Shown: positions 1 to 7,644 of the stretch, one piece after another
How positions within the stretch are numbered: position 1 is the first letter of the stretch
How the letters are laid out: each line of letters starts with the position of its first letter
Assembly: GCA_012963185.1 (NCBI GenBank)
Contig: DTWD01000409.1
Span: forward strand, 1-11,805
DNA: 11,805 bases
Direction of reading: 5' to 3'
DNA from: Acidobacteriota bacterium
GTDB lineage: Bacteria > Acidobacteriota > Vicinamibacteria > Vicinamibacterales > UBA8438
Notes under the pieces: model-generated
Seen by the model: the letters and a program-made list of their open reading frames with translations, nothing else
Database searches by the model: none
What the model was told of the DNA's origin: nothing
Position numbers and translations under genes: made by a program

Positions 1-1067
1 AAGAAGGCGCTCATCGTCGTCCCCATGCCTGTCAGGAACATGTGATGCGCCCAGACGATGAACGACATAAAGCCGAGGAAGATGAGTGATGCGACCAGCA
101 CGCGGTAGCCCCAGAGTGGCTTGCGGGTGTTGTTGGCGACAATTTCGGCGACGATACCAATCGCTGGGAGAATCAGGACGTACACCTCCGGATGCGCGAG
201 GAACCAGAAAAGGTGCTGCCACAGCAACACACTGCCGCCACCGCTCGCTTCCCACGCTGCATCGGCGTAGACGAGACCACTCGGCATAAAGAAGCTTGTA
301 CCAGCAACACGGTCCATCAACTGCAACACGCCGGCCGCTTCCAGTGGTGGGAACGCGAGCAGCAGCAAGAACCCGGTGACCAACTGCGTCCAGACGAAGA
401 ACGGCAGGCGCATGAAGCTCAAACCGGGCGCGCGTAGCTGGATCGTCGTGACGATGAAGTTGACAGACCCGAGGAGCGACGACGTGATGAGGCACACCAT
501 GCCCAAGAGCCACATCGTTTGTCCGGTTGTTGCGAACACTGAGAGCGGGGCGTAGGAAGTCCAGCCGGAGTTGGCGGCGCCACCAGGCACAAAGAAGCTG
601 GCGAACATGACGACGCCACCGACGAAGAATACCCAGTAGCTCGCCATGTTCAGTTTGGGAAACGCCATATCTGGCGCACCAATTTGAAGCGGGAGAACAA
701 AGTTGCCGAAGCCTCCCACGGCAAGCGGCACGACGCCGAGAAACACCATGATGGTGCCATGCATTGCGCCGAGTTGGTTGTAGAACTCTGGAAGCATGAT
801 GCCCTGAGGCGCCCGTTCGTCTCCCAACCACTGGCCGATCAGCGGGATAGGTTCACCCGGATAGGCGATCTGCCAGCGCATCAGCATCATGAGCGTAAAG
901 CCGAACAGTAAAAAGACCAGTCCGGTTATGGCGTATTGGATGCCGATAACTTTGTGGTCTACCGAGAAGACGTAAGTTCGCCAGAATCCTTCGTCATGCC
1001 CGTGCTCCTCGTGCCCGTGGTCGGCCGCCTCTTGGACGGCTTCATCTGTGGTCGTCACGTCAGCCAA
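1..1067 (-). CDS. ctaD: Cytochrome c oxidase subunit I, aa3 type (partial, C-terminus off left edge)
   Basis: This is the catalytic subunit of a haem-copper terminal oxidase. It reduces O2 to water and pumps protons across the inner membrane. About 355 N-terminal residues are present; the family is usually about 530-560. Seen from the TTG start: H103 in NQLGAMHGTIM (a low-spin haem ligand), D133 in IGAPDMAFPKLN (D-channel entry), and HPEVY at 292-296, holding a CuB ligand His, the D-channel Glu and the Tyr that cross-links to His. The CuB pair H341-H342 is in FIVWAHHMFLTGM. The remaining haem ligands lie beyond the edge. HPEV with Glu fits the A1 subtype. I chose TTG at 1067 because GGAAAGGAA lies 8 nt upstream (1076-1084); a GTG at 1058 is an alternative. 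Residues 17-24 are His-rich (H17, H19, H22, H24). No ctaC lies directly upstream. Family certain, start less so. Confidence 0.96.
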   Translation of the reverse strand, partial: MADVTTTDEAVQEAADHGHEEHGHDEGFWRTYVFSVDHKVIGIQYAITGLVFLLFGFTLMMLMRWQIAYPGEPIPLIGQWLGDERAPQGIMLPEFYNQLGAMHGTIMVFLGVVPLAVGGFGNFVLPLQIGAPDMAFPKLNMASYWVFFVGGVVMFASFFVPGGAANSGWTSYAPLSVFATTGQTMWLLGMVCLITSSLLGSVNFIVTTIQLRAPGLSFMRLPFFVWTQLVTGFLLLLAFPPLEAAGVLQLMDRVAGTSFFMPSGLVYADAAWEASGGGSVLLWQHLFWFLAHPEVYVLILPAIGIVAEIVANNTRKPLWGYRVLVASLIFLGFMSFIVWAHHMFLTGMGTTMSAF

Positions 1068-1260
1068 CGTCGTGATTCCTTTCCTACAGCGTCACTTACA
1101 ACGTTCCCGCTCGGTCAAAGGTAATTTGTGCGGGGTGCGCAATTGTACGTAATCTTTTTTATCGGTGGCCACAGTGTTTTCCAGACGACGGAGAGACCGT
1201 GAGGCCGGGAGAATTCTATCCGGCAGGGTTGGTTAGGCGCAACTTGGAATAACACGCGGT
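1068..1260. other. Non-coding gap between ctaD and the TVP38-family gene
   Basis: This 193-nt gap separates two genes on the minus strand and must hold the ctaD leader. It contains an 8-bp palindrome GTGGCCAC (1165-1172) and a 5-bp GCCGG/CCGGC hairpin around an EcoRI-like centre (1204-1224). The hairpin is not followed by a T-run in the direction of transcription, so I do not call it a terminator. I find no convincing -35/-10 pair for ctaD. The length of the gap argues that ctaD has its own promoter rather than depending on read-through. Confidence 0.5.
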
Positions 1261-2013
1261 TTATTTCGCGGTTGAGTCGATAGGTTTGGCGTCAACGCCA
1301 GCCGCGTTCAGTGCTTGTTTTGCTGTGCGTGTGATGGTAGCTAAGACGAGGATGGTTGCCAGCAATCCCAGAACAACTACGGCGTAGTACGCCACATCTC
1401 GTTCCGGATCGGTTCCACCGGCAAGTCTGGCAACATCACCGATAATGAGGCCCGAATACGTATAAAGCACAGTGCCTGGCAGCATCCCGATCGATGCAAA
1501 AAGATACGACTTTAGTGGGATCTTGGTCAGACCCAGCGCATAGTTCAGAAGATTAAAGGGAAAAATCGGGGATAGACGCAGTAACAGCACTATTTTGAGT
1601 CCCCGCTGACCAACCGCATGATCAATGGCTTGAAAACGTGGGTTGCCTTCAAGACGACGTTCAACTGCCTCACGGGCGGCATAACGGGCGAGAAGGAAAG
1701 AAAGCGTGGCTCCGAGAGTGGCTCCGGTTAATGCATAGATACTACCGTTGAGTAGGCCAAAGATCGCACCACCAGCCAGTGTCAGGACAGAGCCGGGGAC
1801 AAAAGCGAGCGTCGCGGCCGCATAACCGGCGATAAAGGCGAAAGGACCGAGCGAGCCAAGGTTGTCGACCCAGACCGCAAAGCGTTCCAGGAAAAGTCCG
1901 AATTGGCGACCGAGGCCGGCTAACGCGATAACAGCCACTATGCCCAGTAAGACCTTGGCTAGTGGTAGAGGTTTTGTCGAGATGGACGAATCGGAAGCAG
2001 TAATTTTGCTCAT
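1261..2013 (-). CDS. TVP38/TMEM64 family (DedA superfamily, SNARE-associated) membrane protein
   Basis: A 250-residue polytopic inner-membrane protein of the VTT/SNARE_assoc type (PF09335). Hydrophobic stretches lie at about residues 20-40, 55-85, 90-110, 140-165, 170-195 and 208-228. Family motifs are visible: FVPGS (71-75), GGAIFG (81-86), GATLSFLLARY (101-111), then the re-entrant signature LLRLSPIFPFNLLNYALGL (144-162) with R146, P149, P152 and N157, and PGT (180-182). The broader superfamily includes proteins implicated in lipid scrambling or undecaprenyl-phosphate recycling, but the role of this one cannot be fixed from sequence. The start is the only ATG near the N-terminus. It lacks a good Shine-Dalgarno; the AGG at about 2031 is too far away. 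The gene is divergent from the micro-protein/symporter pair and reads toward ctaD. Family call is firm; function is open. Confidence 0.9.
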   Translation of the reverse strand: MSKITASDSSISTKPLPLAKVLLGIVAVIALAGLGRQFGLFLERFAVWVDNLGSLGPFAFIAGYAAATLAFVPGSVLTLAGGAIFGLLNGSIYALTGATLGATLSFLLARYAAREAVERRLEGNPRFQAIDHAVGQRGLKIVLLLRLSPIFPFNLLNYALGLTKIPLKSYLFASIGMLPGTVLYTYSGLIIGDVARLAGGTDPERDVAYYAVVVLGLLATILVLATITRTAKQALNAAGVDAKPIDSTAK

Positions 2014-2125
2014 AGGAAGTTAAATTAGATTACCTCGGATACAGACGTATCGTGAATAGGGCGTGGGTTTCCGGTTTAGTGAGCACACGTCGTTATTTCA
2101 GTGGAACGTCTGCGATACTGATTAC

Positions 2126-2209
2126 GTGACCAAGACTTACATTGCGGTGGTGGTCGTGCAGGCGATAGTTCTTGTGGCTTTGTGGCTACTCTCTCGGCAT
2201 TTTGCCTAA
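2126..2209 (+). CDS. 27-residue single-span membrane protein, putative symporter accessory peptide
   Basis: A GTG-initiated 27-codon frame begins VTKTYIAVV (Met if initiated), is strongly hydrophobic at about residues 5-22 (IAVVVVQAIVLVALWLL) and ends in SRHFA before TAA at 2207. It has one membrane span with a short N-terminal head and a basic C-terminal tail, and no second start or longer version in frame. The stop lies 10 nt before the GTG of the SSS symporter, and the symporter's SD (GGAAGAG, 2211-2217) falls in that gap, so translational coupling is likely. Known precedents for tiny partners encoded just upstream of transporters are YjcH-ActP, YhdT-PanF and MetS-MetP. By analogy I infer a stabilising or regulatory subunit. 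No strong SD precedes the GTG, so a coupling leader peptide, or a chance frame, remains possible. Confidence 0.6.
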   Translation: MTKTYIAVVVVQAIVLVALWLLSRHFA

Positions 2210-2219
2210 TGGAAGAGTC

Positions 2220-3908
2220 GTGCACTTTATAGATTGGGCAATCATCTCTGGTTATCTTGCTTGGATTCTGTATGACGGGATCAAGCGAGCAAAAGGGACG
2301 CATGCCATTGAAGGGTATTTCTTGGCGTCTCGGTCGCTTCCGTGGTGGGCGGCAGGATTGTCTGTAATGGCTACCCAGATGAGTGCGATTACTCTCGTTG
2401 GCACTACAGGCCAAGCGGCGACCGATGGGATGCGGTTCGTCCAGTTCTACTTTGGCTTGCCCCTGGCAATGATTATTTTGTCAGTCACGCTAGTACCGTT
2501 TTTCCATAGAGCCAAGGTCTACACGGCCTACGAGTACCTAGAGCGGCGCTTTGATGTCCGAACGCGTGTGTTGGCGAGTTTATTGTTTCTCGTCTCCCGC
2601 GGTCTTAGTGCTGGTGTGATTGTGGCCGCGCCGGCTGTGATTTTGTCAATCGCCTTGGGTTGGAGTTTACCGCTCACGATTTTGGCAATTGGTATTCCCA
2701 CGACTATTTACACCATGCTCGGTGGAGTGCAGGCGGTGGCTTGGGCGGACGTCAAGCAGATGGTCATTATTTTGGTTGGAGTTACCGCAGCGATTATTGC
2801 CTTAATCACCGGCTTGCCAGCCGATATTGGTGTCGAGCCTACCTTGCACGTCGCCGGCGCTGTTGGTCGACTTCAGGCGATTGACTTTACGTTTGATCTT
2901 AACGAGACCTACACGTTTTGGTCTGGCATGATCGGGGGCTTGTTTCTCGCATTGGGATACTTTGGGTGTGACCAGAGCCAGGTACAGCGCTATTTATCAG
3001 CGGATTCTGTACGCGGAGCTAAGCATGCGTTACTGATGAGCGCGTTCGCGAAAATTCCATTACAGGTACTAATCTTAATGATGGGTGTGCTGGTTTTTTG
3101 TTTTTATCTCTTTACCCAACCGCCGCTGCTATTTAACGAGGTGCATCGTGAACAGATAGAGCAAAGTGTTCGACGCGGAGACTATGAAATTTTAGAAAGA
3201 GAATTTGAGCAAGTGCACAAAGGGCGTCGTAAGGCCGCCGTTGCTGTTGGTGCAGCCCGACAGACCGGCGACGAACTGGGCACGCGTACGGCCACGGCAC
3301 AATTTGTCGAATACGACCACCAACTCGAAGAGATCCGTGGCAAAGCGTTCGCGCTTGTGCGAGATGTGACCGGTGATACGGCTTACAACGATGTTAACTA
3401 TATCTTTCCGACTTTCATTACTACACATCTTCCAGTCGGTCTCGTCGGGCTACTCATTGCTGCAATTTTCGCCGCGGCAATGTCGAGTGCGGCGGCTGAG
3501 CTTAACGCGCTGTCAACCTCAACAGTCATCGACTTCTACCAGCGACATTTTAAGCAAGGGGCGTCGGACGCGCACTACCTTAGTATTTCGAAATACGCCA
3601 CGGGCTTCTGGGGCCTGTTTGCTTCGATAACAGCCTTGTTTGCAACGAATCTAGGATCCCTGATTGAAGTAGTCAATCTCTTTGGGTCCTACTTTTATGG
3701 CTCGCTGTTGGGTGTTTTTGTATTGGCGGTTGGATTCCGGCGGGCATCGGCAGGGGATGCGTTCTGGGGCCTGATTGGCGGGATGGTCACCGTTGGCATC
3801 GTAGCGACCGTGACAGATGTTTCTTACCTTTGGTACAACTTAGTAGGGGTCGTGGCCGTGTGTGCGGTCGGGTGGATCGGGCCGGCCCGTCGCTCAATGC
3901 GAGCCTAG
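2220..3908 (+). CDS. Sodium:solute symporter (SSS family), substrate unknown
   Basis: A 562-residue LeuT-fold symporter that would couple Na+ entry to uptake of a small solute. Residues near the start (GTHAIEGYFLASRSLPWW) and the broken first core helix (SVMATQMSAITLVGTTG) match the SSS pattern FLASRSLPWW...SA. The helix FAAAMSSAAAELNALSTSTV, at about 418-438, is the SSS signature and carries the Ser pair that forms the Na2 site in vSGLT. VYTAYEYLERRFD is the usual loop after the third span. Between two spans lies a charged soluble insert of about 105 residues (298-402). I chose GTG at 2220, preceded by GGAAGAG, over an upstream TTG at 2172 that lies inside the micro-protein gene and adds no family sequence. 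The first residues (VHFIDWAIISGYLAW) look like a typical SSS N-terminus. The substrate cannot be read from the sequence, and no catabolic genes lie next to it to hint at one. Confidence 0.92.
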   Translation: MHFIDWAIISGYLAWILYDGIKRAKGTHAIEGYFLASRSLPWWAAGLSVMATQMSAITLVGTTGQAATDGMRFVQFYFGLPLAMIILSVTLVPFFHRAKVYTAYEYLERRFDVRTRVLASLLFLVSRGLSAGVIVAAPAVILSIALGWSLPLTILAIGIPTTIYTMLGGVQAVAWADVKQMVIILVGVTAAIIALITGLPADIGVEPTLHVAGAVGRLQAIDFTFDLNETYTFWSGMIGGLFLALGYFGCDQSQVQRYLSADSVRGAKHALLMSAFAKIPLQVLILMMGVLVFCFYLFTQPPLLFNEVHREQIEQSVRRGDYEILEREFEQVHKGRRKAAVAVGAARQTGDELGTRTATAQFVEYDHQLEEIRGKAFALVRDVTGDTAYNDVNYIFPTFITTHLPVGLVGLLIAAIFAAAMSSAAAELNALSTSTVIDFYQRHFKQGASDAHYLSISKYATGFWGLFASITALFATNLGSLIEVVNLFGSYFYGSLLGVFVLAVGFRRASAGDAFWGLIGGMVTVGIVATVTDVSYLWYNLVGVVAVCAVGWIGPARRSMRA

Positions 3909-3917
3909 CTCTTCGTT

Positions 3918-3927
3918 GGTAATTACC
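3918..3927. repeat. Perfect 10-bp palindrome GGTAATTACC between symporter and suf operon
   Basis: GGTAATTACC is self-complementary and starts 10 nt after the symporter stop codon. It is too short, and lacks a loop and T-run, to be an intrinsic terminator. It could be a dimeric regulator half-site upstream of the suf promoter, or chance. Confidence 0.3.
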
Positions 3928-3968
3928 TTGGGTAGTTGCAGTTACAAGTAGAAGTTGAGTAGCATTGA

Positions 3969-3993
3969 ATATGCGACCATTTTGGTCGGCTAT
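3969..3993 (+). promoter_or_regulatory. IscR-type (Rrf2 family) operator overlapping the suf promoter
   Basis: The 25-bp site has half-sites ATATGCGACC and GGTCGGCTAT around a T-rich centre, with a perfect inner inverted repeat CGACCA-TTT-TGGTCG (3974-3988). Aligned without gaps to the published IscR type-1 consensus (ATASYYGACTRWWW, then YAGTCRRSTAT) it agrees at 21 of 25 positions; the mismatches are positions 4, 5, 10 and 16. It merges at its right end into TATATAAAT (3991-3999), the best -10 candidate (TATAAA, 3993-3998), which puts the likely start of transcription about 18 nt before sufB. A site covering the -35/-10 spacer would fit repression by a cluster-loaded Rrf2 protein, released under iron or cluster shortage. 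No Rrf2 gene is in the window. The match was counted by eye. Confidence 0.65.
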
Positions 3994-4023
3994 ATAAATT
4001 GGCTACGGCCCGCGGAGTTTTGT

Positions 4024-5466
4024 ATGGCGACCTCGACTGACAACATCGAAGAACTAGCAAATCAAGACTATAAGTATGGTTTTGTAACCGATGTCGAACA
4101 AGAAGCGATTGCACCAGGGTTAAATGAAGACATTATTAGACTGATTTCGACCAAAAAGCAGGAACCAGACTGGTTATTGGAATGGCGTTTGAAAGCGTTC
4201 CATTTGTGGCAGACATTGACCCCGCCATCGTGGCACAACGTGACGTTTCCGCCGGTTAATTTCCAAGACATTATTTATTACTCTGCGCCGAAACAGAAGG
4301 CGAAACTTGAGAGCCTTGATGATCTTGACCCAGAAATTAAAGCGACATTTGACAAGCTTGGAATTCCACTTGATGAGCAAAAAATGATGTCTGGCGTGGC
4401 GGTTGACGCCGTCTTTGACTCTGTCTCGGTGGCGACGACTTTCAAGGACAAGCTAGCAGACATGGGCATAATTTTCGGCTCGTTTTCTGAGGCAGTGCAG
4501 GACCATCCTGAGCTTGTCCGTAAATACCTTGGCTCGGTTGTACCAGCCTCTGATAATTTCTACGCAGCTCTTAATTCAGCTGTCTTTTCTGACGGGTCGT
4601 TTGCGTATATACCAAAGGGTGTTAAGTGCCCGATGGAACTGTCGACCTATTTTCGAATCAACGCTGCTCAGACCGGTCAGTTCGAACGGACATTGTTGGT
4701 GGCGGATGAAGGTGCGACCGTGAGTTATTTAGAGGGCTGTACGGCGCCGATGCGAGACGAAAACCAATTACACGCGGCGGTAGTTGAACTCGTTGCGCTT
4801 GATGATTCGACGATTAAATACTCAACAGTGCAGAACTGGTACCCAGGTGATAAAGATGGCAAAGGTGGCATCTTTAACTTTGTAACAAAGCGCGGCAAGG
4901 CCTGCACCAATGCCAAGATAACTTGGACACAGGTCGAAACTGGGTCGGCAATAACATGGAAATATCCGAGTTGTATTTTGCAGGGAGACAACGCGGTTGG
5001 TGAGTTCTACTCGGTCGCTGTTACGAATAACTATCAGCAGGCAGATACTGGGACGAAGATGCTGCACTTAGGTAAAAACACTCGGAGCACGATAGTGTCA
5101 AAAGGCATTTCGGCCGGTAAAGGACAAAACACTTATCGTGGTTTGGTGCGTATTGGGAAGAATGCCAAGGGCGCTCGTAATTTCTCCCAGTGTGATTCAT
5201 TGCTCATTGGTGACCAGTGTGGAGCTCATACATTTCCATATATTGAAGTCCGGAATACGTCCTCTCAGGTCGAACACGAAGCGTCAACGTCAAAGATTGG
5301 AGAAGACCAGATCTTTTACTGTCGACAGCGAGGGCTTTCAACTGAAGATGCTGTCAACATGATTGTGAATGGGTTTTGTAAGGAAGTGTTCCGTGAGTTG
5401 CCGATGGAATTTGCGGTTGAGGCGCAGAAACTTCTCGGTGTCAGTCTTGAGGGTAGTGTCGGTTGA
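4024..5466 (+). CDS. sufB: Fe-S cluster assembly scaffold protein SufB
   Basis: A 480-residue core subunit of the SufB-SufC2-SufD scaffold, which builds Fe-S clusters in the cytoplasm. The protein opens with the standard SufB block ([17 protein letters not shown]; later [13 protein letters not shown]) and ends with the beta-helix and C-terminal helical region. C390 in [11 protein letters not shown] is equivalent to E. coli C405, the proposed sulfur acceptor or cluster ligand. H418-E419 in [15 protein letters not shown] are equivalent to E. coli H433-E434. The start is ATG 4024 with GGAG at 4014-4017, 6 nt upstream. The frame stays open back to a TTG at 3955, but that would run through the operator and adds no conserved sequence. 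Codon use looks more AT-rich than in ctaD. It is the first gene of the suf operon, 36 nt before sufC. Length and motifs are complete. Confidence 0.97.
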   Translation: MATSTDNIEELANQDYKYGFVTDVEQEAIAPGLNEDIIRLISTKKQEPDWLLEWRLKAFHLWQTLTPPSWHNVTFPPVNFQDIIYYSAPKQKAKLESLDDLDPEIKATFDKLGIPLDEQKMMSGVAVDAVFDSVSVATTFKDKLADMGIIFGSFSEAVQDHPELVRKYLGSVVPASDNFYAALNSAVFSDGSFAYIPKGVKCPMELSTYFRINAAQTGQFERTLLVADEGATVSYLEGCTAPMRDENQLHAAVVELVALDDSTIKYSTVQNWYPGDKDGKGGIFNFVTKRGKACTNAKITWTQVETGSAITWKYPSCILQGDNAVGEFYSVAVTNNYQQADTGTKMLHLGKNTRSTIVSKGISAGKGQNTYRGLVRIGKNAKGARNFSQCDSLLIGDQCGAHTFPYIEVRNTSSQVEHEASTSKIGEDQIFYCRQRGLSTEDAVNMIVNGFCKEVFRELPMEFAVEAQKLLGVSLEGSVG

Positions 5467-5502
5467 TCACCGCGCATGCACGCAATAGAAAAGATTTAAC
5501 GA

Positions 5503-6264
5503 ATGTTAGAAGTCAGTAATCTTCACGCTACGGTCGGTAACAAAGAAATCCTTAAGGGGATCAATCTATCGGTAAAGGCGGGCGAAGTGCACGCCATTAT
5601 GGGTCCGAATGGATCTGGGAAAAGCACCCTTGCAGCAGTGCTTGTTGGCCGAGAGGAATTTGCTGTCACGGAAGGTGCAGTCGCTTTTCAAGGTCGGGAC
5701 CTTCTTGAGATGGAACCGGAAGAGCGGGCGCGGGAAGGTGTTTTTCTCGCGTTTCAGTATCCGGTTGAAATTCCAGGCGTCAACAACGCTTATCTACTGA
5801 AGGCCGCTCTTAATGAGGTTCGCAAGCATCGTGGTGAATCCCAGCTAGACGCTATGGACTTCATGGCGTTTGTTAAGGAGCGGATGAGCATTCTTGAGAT
5901 CGATCAGGACTTGATGAATCGTCCCGTGAATGAGGGCTTCTCAGGTGGCGAGAAGAAACGCAATGAGATTTTCCAGATGGCAGTTCTCGAACCGAAATTG
6001 GCCATTATGGACGAGACGGATTCCGGGCTCGACATTGACGCCTTAAGGATTGTTTCCAAAGGTGTTAACGCGATGCGCAATGCTGAACGCGCGACGGTCA
6101 TAGTTACGCACTATCAGCGACTGTTGAACTACATCGTTCCAGATTTCGTACACGTGTTGTCAGGAGGTCGCATCGTTAAATCTGGAGGCAAGGAGTTGGC
6201 CCTAGAACTCGAAGACAAAGGTTATAGCTGGATTGAAGGGGTAACTGAAACGGTTGGCTCGTAG
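5503..6264 (+). CDS. sufC: SUF system ABC-type ATPase SufC
   Basis: A soluble 253-residue ATPase that dimerises on SufB and SufD and drives the conformational change needed for cluster assembly. All nucleotide-binding motifs are intact. Walker A is GPNGSGKST (34-42, K40), the Q-loop is LAFQYPVEIPG (Q85), and the signature is FSGGEKKRNEIFQ (146-158). Walker B is LAIMDETDSGLD with E171, and the H-loop is H203. K40, E171 and H203 occupy the same positions as in E. coli SufC. The SGGEKKR form of the signature is typical of SufC and distinguishes it from transporter ATPases; there is no membrane partner. The SD is weak (AGAAAAGA, about 5486-5493), so translation may rely partly on the upstream gene. 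Its stop lies 9 nt before sufD, and the stop codon is part of sufD's SD. Confidence 0.97.
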   Translation: MLEVSNLHATVGNKEILKGINLSVKAGEVHAIMGPNGSGKSTLAAVLVGREEFAVTEGAVAFQGRDLLEMEPEERAREGVFLAFQYPVEIPGVNNAYLLKAALNEVRKHRGESQLDAMDFMAFVKERMSILEIDQDLMNRPVNEGFSGGEKKRNEIFQMAVLEPKLAIMDETDSGLDIDALRIVSKGVNAMRNAERATVIVTHYQRLLNYIVPDFVHVLSGGRIVKSGGKELALELEDKGYSWIEGVTETVGS

Positions 6265-6273
6265 GAAGATCTA

Positions 6274-7644
6274 ATGACGCAACTTGTAGCTTCAGCCTCC
6301 TATACCAACGCCTTCGAACAAATTCAGCGTGACCATGCTGGGCCAGCAGCGATCGCTGACCTGAGGCGCGTTGCTTTCGATCGATTTGCAGCAAACGGTC
6401 TTCCAACGACTAGCTCTGAGGAATGGCGTTTCACGAACGTGCGCCCGATTGCGGACACAACATTTGTTTCTGGTCATGCGGTCGCACTGACTAACGAGGA
6501 ACTAGCGCCATTCAACGTGACTGGTTCTCTTGGTGGATGGCCAACGATCGTGTTTGTCAACGGACACTATCAGGCGGCCTTGTCATCGGTGGCAGAGTTG
6601 CCAGACGGCGTTGTAGTTGAAAGCCTTGCGAACGTTCTCAATTCGTCGCCCGGCAACCCGGTCGTCGAGCAATACCTTGGTAAGGGCGCTGACATTCATT
6701 CTGACTCAGCAGCCTTTGCCGCACTGAACACGGCTCTTTTTGGGGATGGTGTTTTTGTGCATGTGGCAGCGAATGTTGTTGTTGATAGTCCGATTCAGGT
6801 GCTTTTTGTAACCACTCCAAGATCTACGGATTCGGATACGACGGAATACCCTATGACGCATCCGCGTATCTTGATTGCGGTCGAAGAGAACAGCGAGATT
6901 CGTCTTGTTGAGAATTACGGTGGAGAGGGAAATACTCCGTATTTAACGAATGCTGTTACTGAGGTTATTGGCGGAGCAAATGCAGTAATCGACCACTACA
7001 AACTTGTGCGAGAAGCATCAGCGGCCTATCACATTGGGCACATGCATTTACGGCTCAGCCGCAGCGCAAACTTTTCGTCGCACACCATTACGCTTGGCGG
7101 GAATATTGTCCGGAATGACACCATGGCGATTCTTGATGGTGAAGGAGTCAGTTGCACCCTGAATGGACTCTACATTGCGAATCAGCAACAGTTAGTAGAC
7201 AACCACACCACCATTCATCACGCGAAACCGCACTGCGAGAGTCATGAACTTTACAAGGGCATATTGGACGATCAGGCTCACGCGGTTTTCAACGGAAAGA
7301 TTGTTGTCGCGATCGATGCACAGAAAACAGATGCAAAGCAGACGAACAAGACATTGCTGTTGTCAGAGGATGCGCAGATCAACACGAAGCCTGAACTGGA
7401 GATATTTGCTGACGATGTCAAGTGCACACACGGCGCGACGGTTGGTCAACTTGATGCAGATGCAATGTTTTACTTGCGTGCCCGTGGCCTTGGGCTCAAG
7501 CAGGCCCGTAGCGTTTTGATTCATGCATTTGCGAGTGATCTGCTGAACCGTATCGGTATCGCGTCGATTCGTGCGGGTCTTGACGAGCTTCTTCTGGCAC
7601 AGCTTCCTGGGTCGGGCGAAGGCGGTTTCTATGAGTTCGGCTGA
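6274..7644 (+). CDS. sufD: Fe-S cluster assembly protein SufD
   Basis: A 456-residue paralogue of SufB that completes the SufBC2D scaffold. The N-terminus carries the expected helical region with the block TSSEEWRFTNVRPI (about 46-59), followed by the beta-helix core. The C-terminal signature VKCTHGATVGQLDADAMFYL has H386 (E. coli SufD H360, a proposed cluster ligand) and C384. The start is ATG 6274 with AGGAAG at 6263-6268, 5 nt upstream and overlapping the sufC stop. The reading frame runs 14 nt into sufS. SufB and SufD are often confused. This one lacks the QDYKYGF N-terminus and has the THGATVGQLD motif of SufD, so the assignment is clear. Length is in the upper normal range. Confidence 0.95.
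   Translation: MTQLVASASYTNAFEQIQRDHAGPAAIADLRRVAFDRFAANGLPTTSSEEWRFTNVRPIADTTFVSGHAVALTNEELAPFNVTGSLGGWPTIVFVNGHYQAALSSVAELPDGVVVESLANVLNSSPGNPVVEQYLGKGADIHSDSAAFAALNTALFGDGVFVHVAANVVVDSPIQVLFVTTPRSTDSDTTEYPMTHPRILIAVEENSEIRLVENYGGEGNTPYLTNAVTEVIGGANAVIDHYKLVREASAAYHIGHMHLRLSRSANFSSHTITLGGNIVRNDTMAILDGEGVSCTLNGLYIANQQQLVDNHTTIHHAKPHCESHELYKGILDDQAHAVFNGKIVVAIDAQKTDAKQTNKTLLLSEDAQINTKPELEIFADDVKCTHGATVGQLDADAMFYLRARGLGLKQARSVLIHAFASDLLNRIGIASIRAGLDELLLAQLPGSGEGGFYEFG

Noticed and set aside
86..1124. Several short plus-strand and minus-strand frames across 86-1124
   Set aside because: They are out-of-frame shadows of ctaD with low-complexity Arg/Ser/His-rich translations and no SD support.
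1152..1158. T-run near 1152-1158 as part of a plus-strand terminator
   Set aside because: No GC-rich stem precedes it and no plus-strand gene ends nearby.
1204..1224. GCCGG/CCGGC hairpin as terminator of the TVP38-family gene
   Set aside because: The stem is only 5 bp and no T-run follows it in the minus direction.
2172..2219. Symporter start at TTG 2172
   Set aside because: The extra 16 codons overlap the micro-protein gene in another frame and the GGAAGAG ribosome site; GTG 2220 gives a typical SSS N-terminus.
3955..4023. N-terminal extension of sufB from TTG 3955
   Set aside because: It would translate the operator and -10 region, adds 23 residues with no SufB similarity, and ATG 4024 has GGAG at good spacing.
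7571..7630. Longer sufS start at 7571
   Set aside because: The extra 20 residues lie within sufD and do not resemble SufS; ATG 7631 has its own SD and gives the normal family N-terminus.
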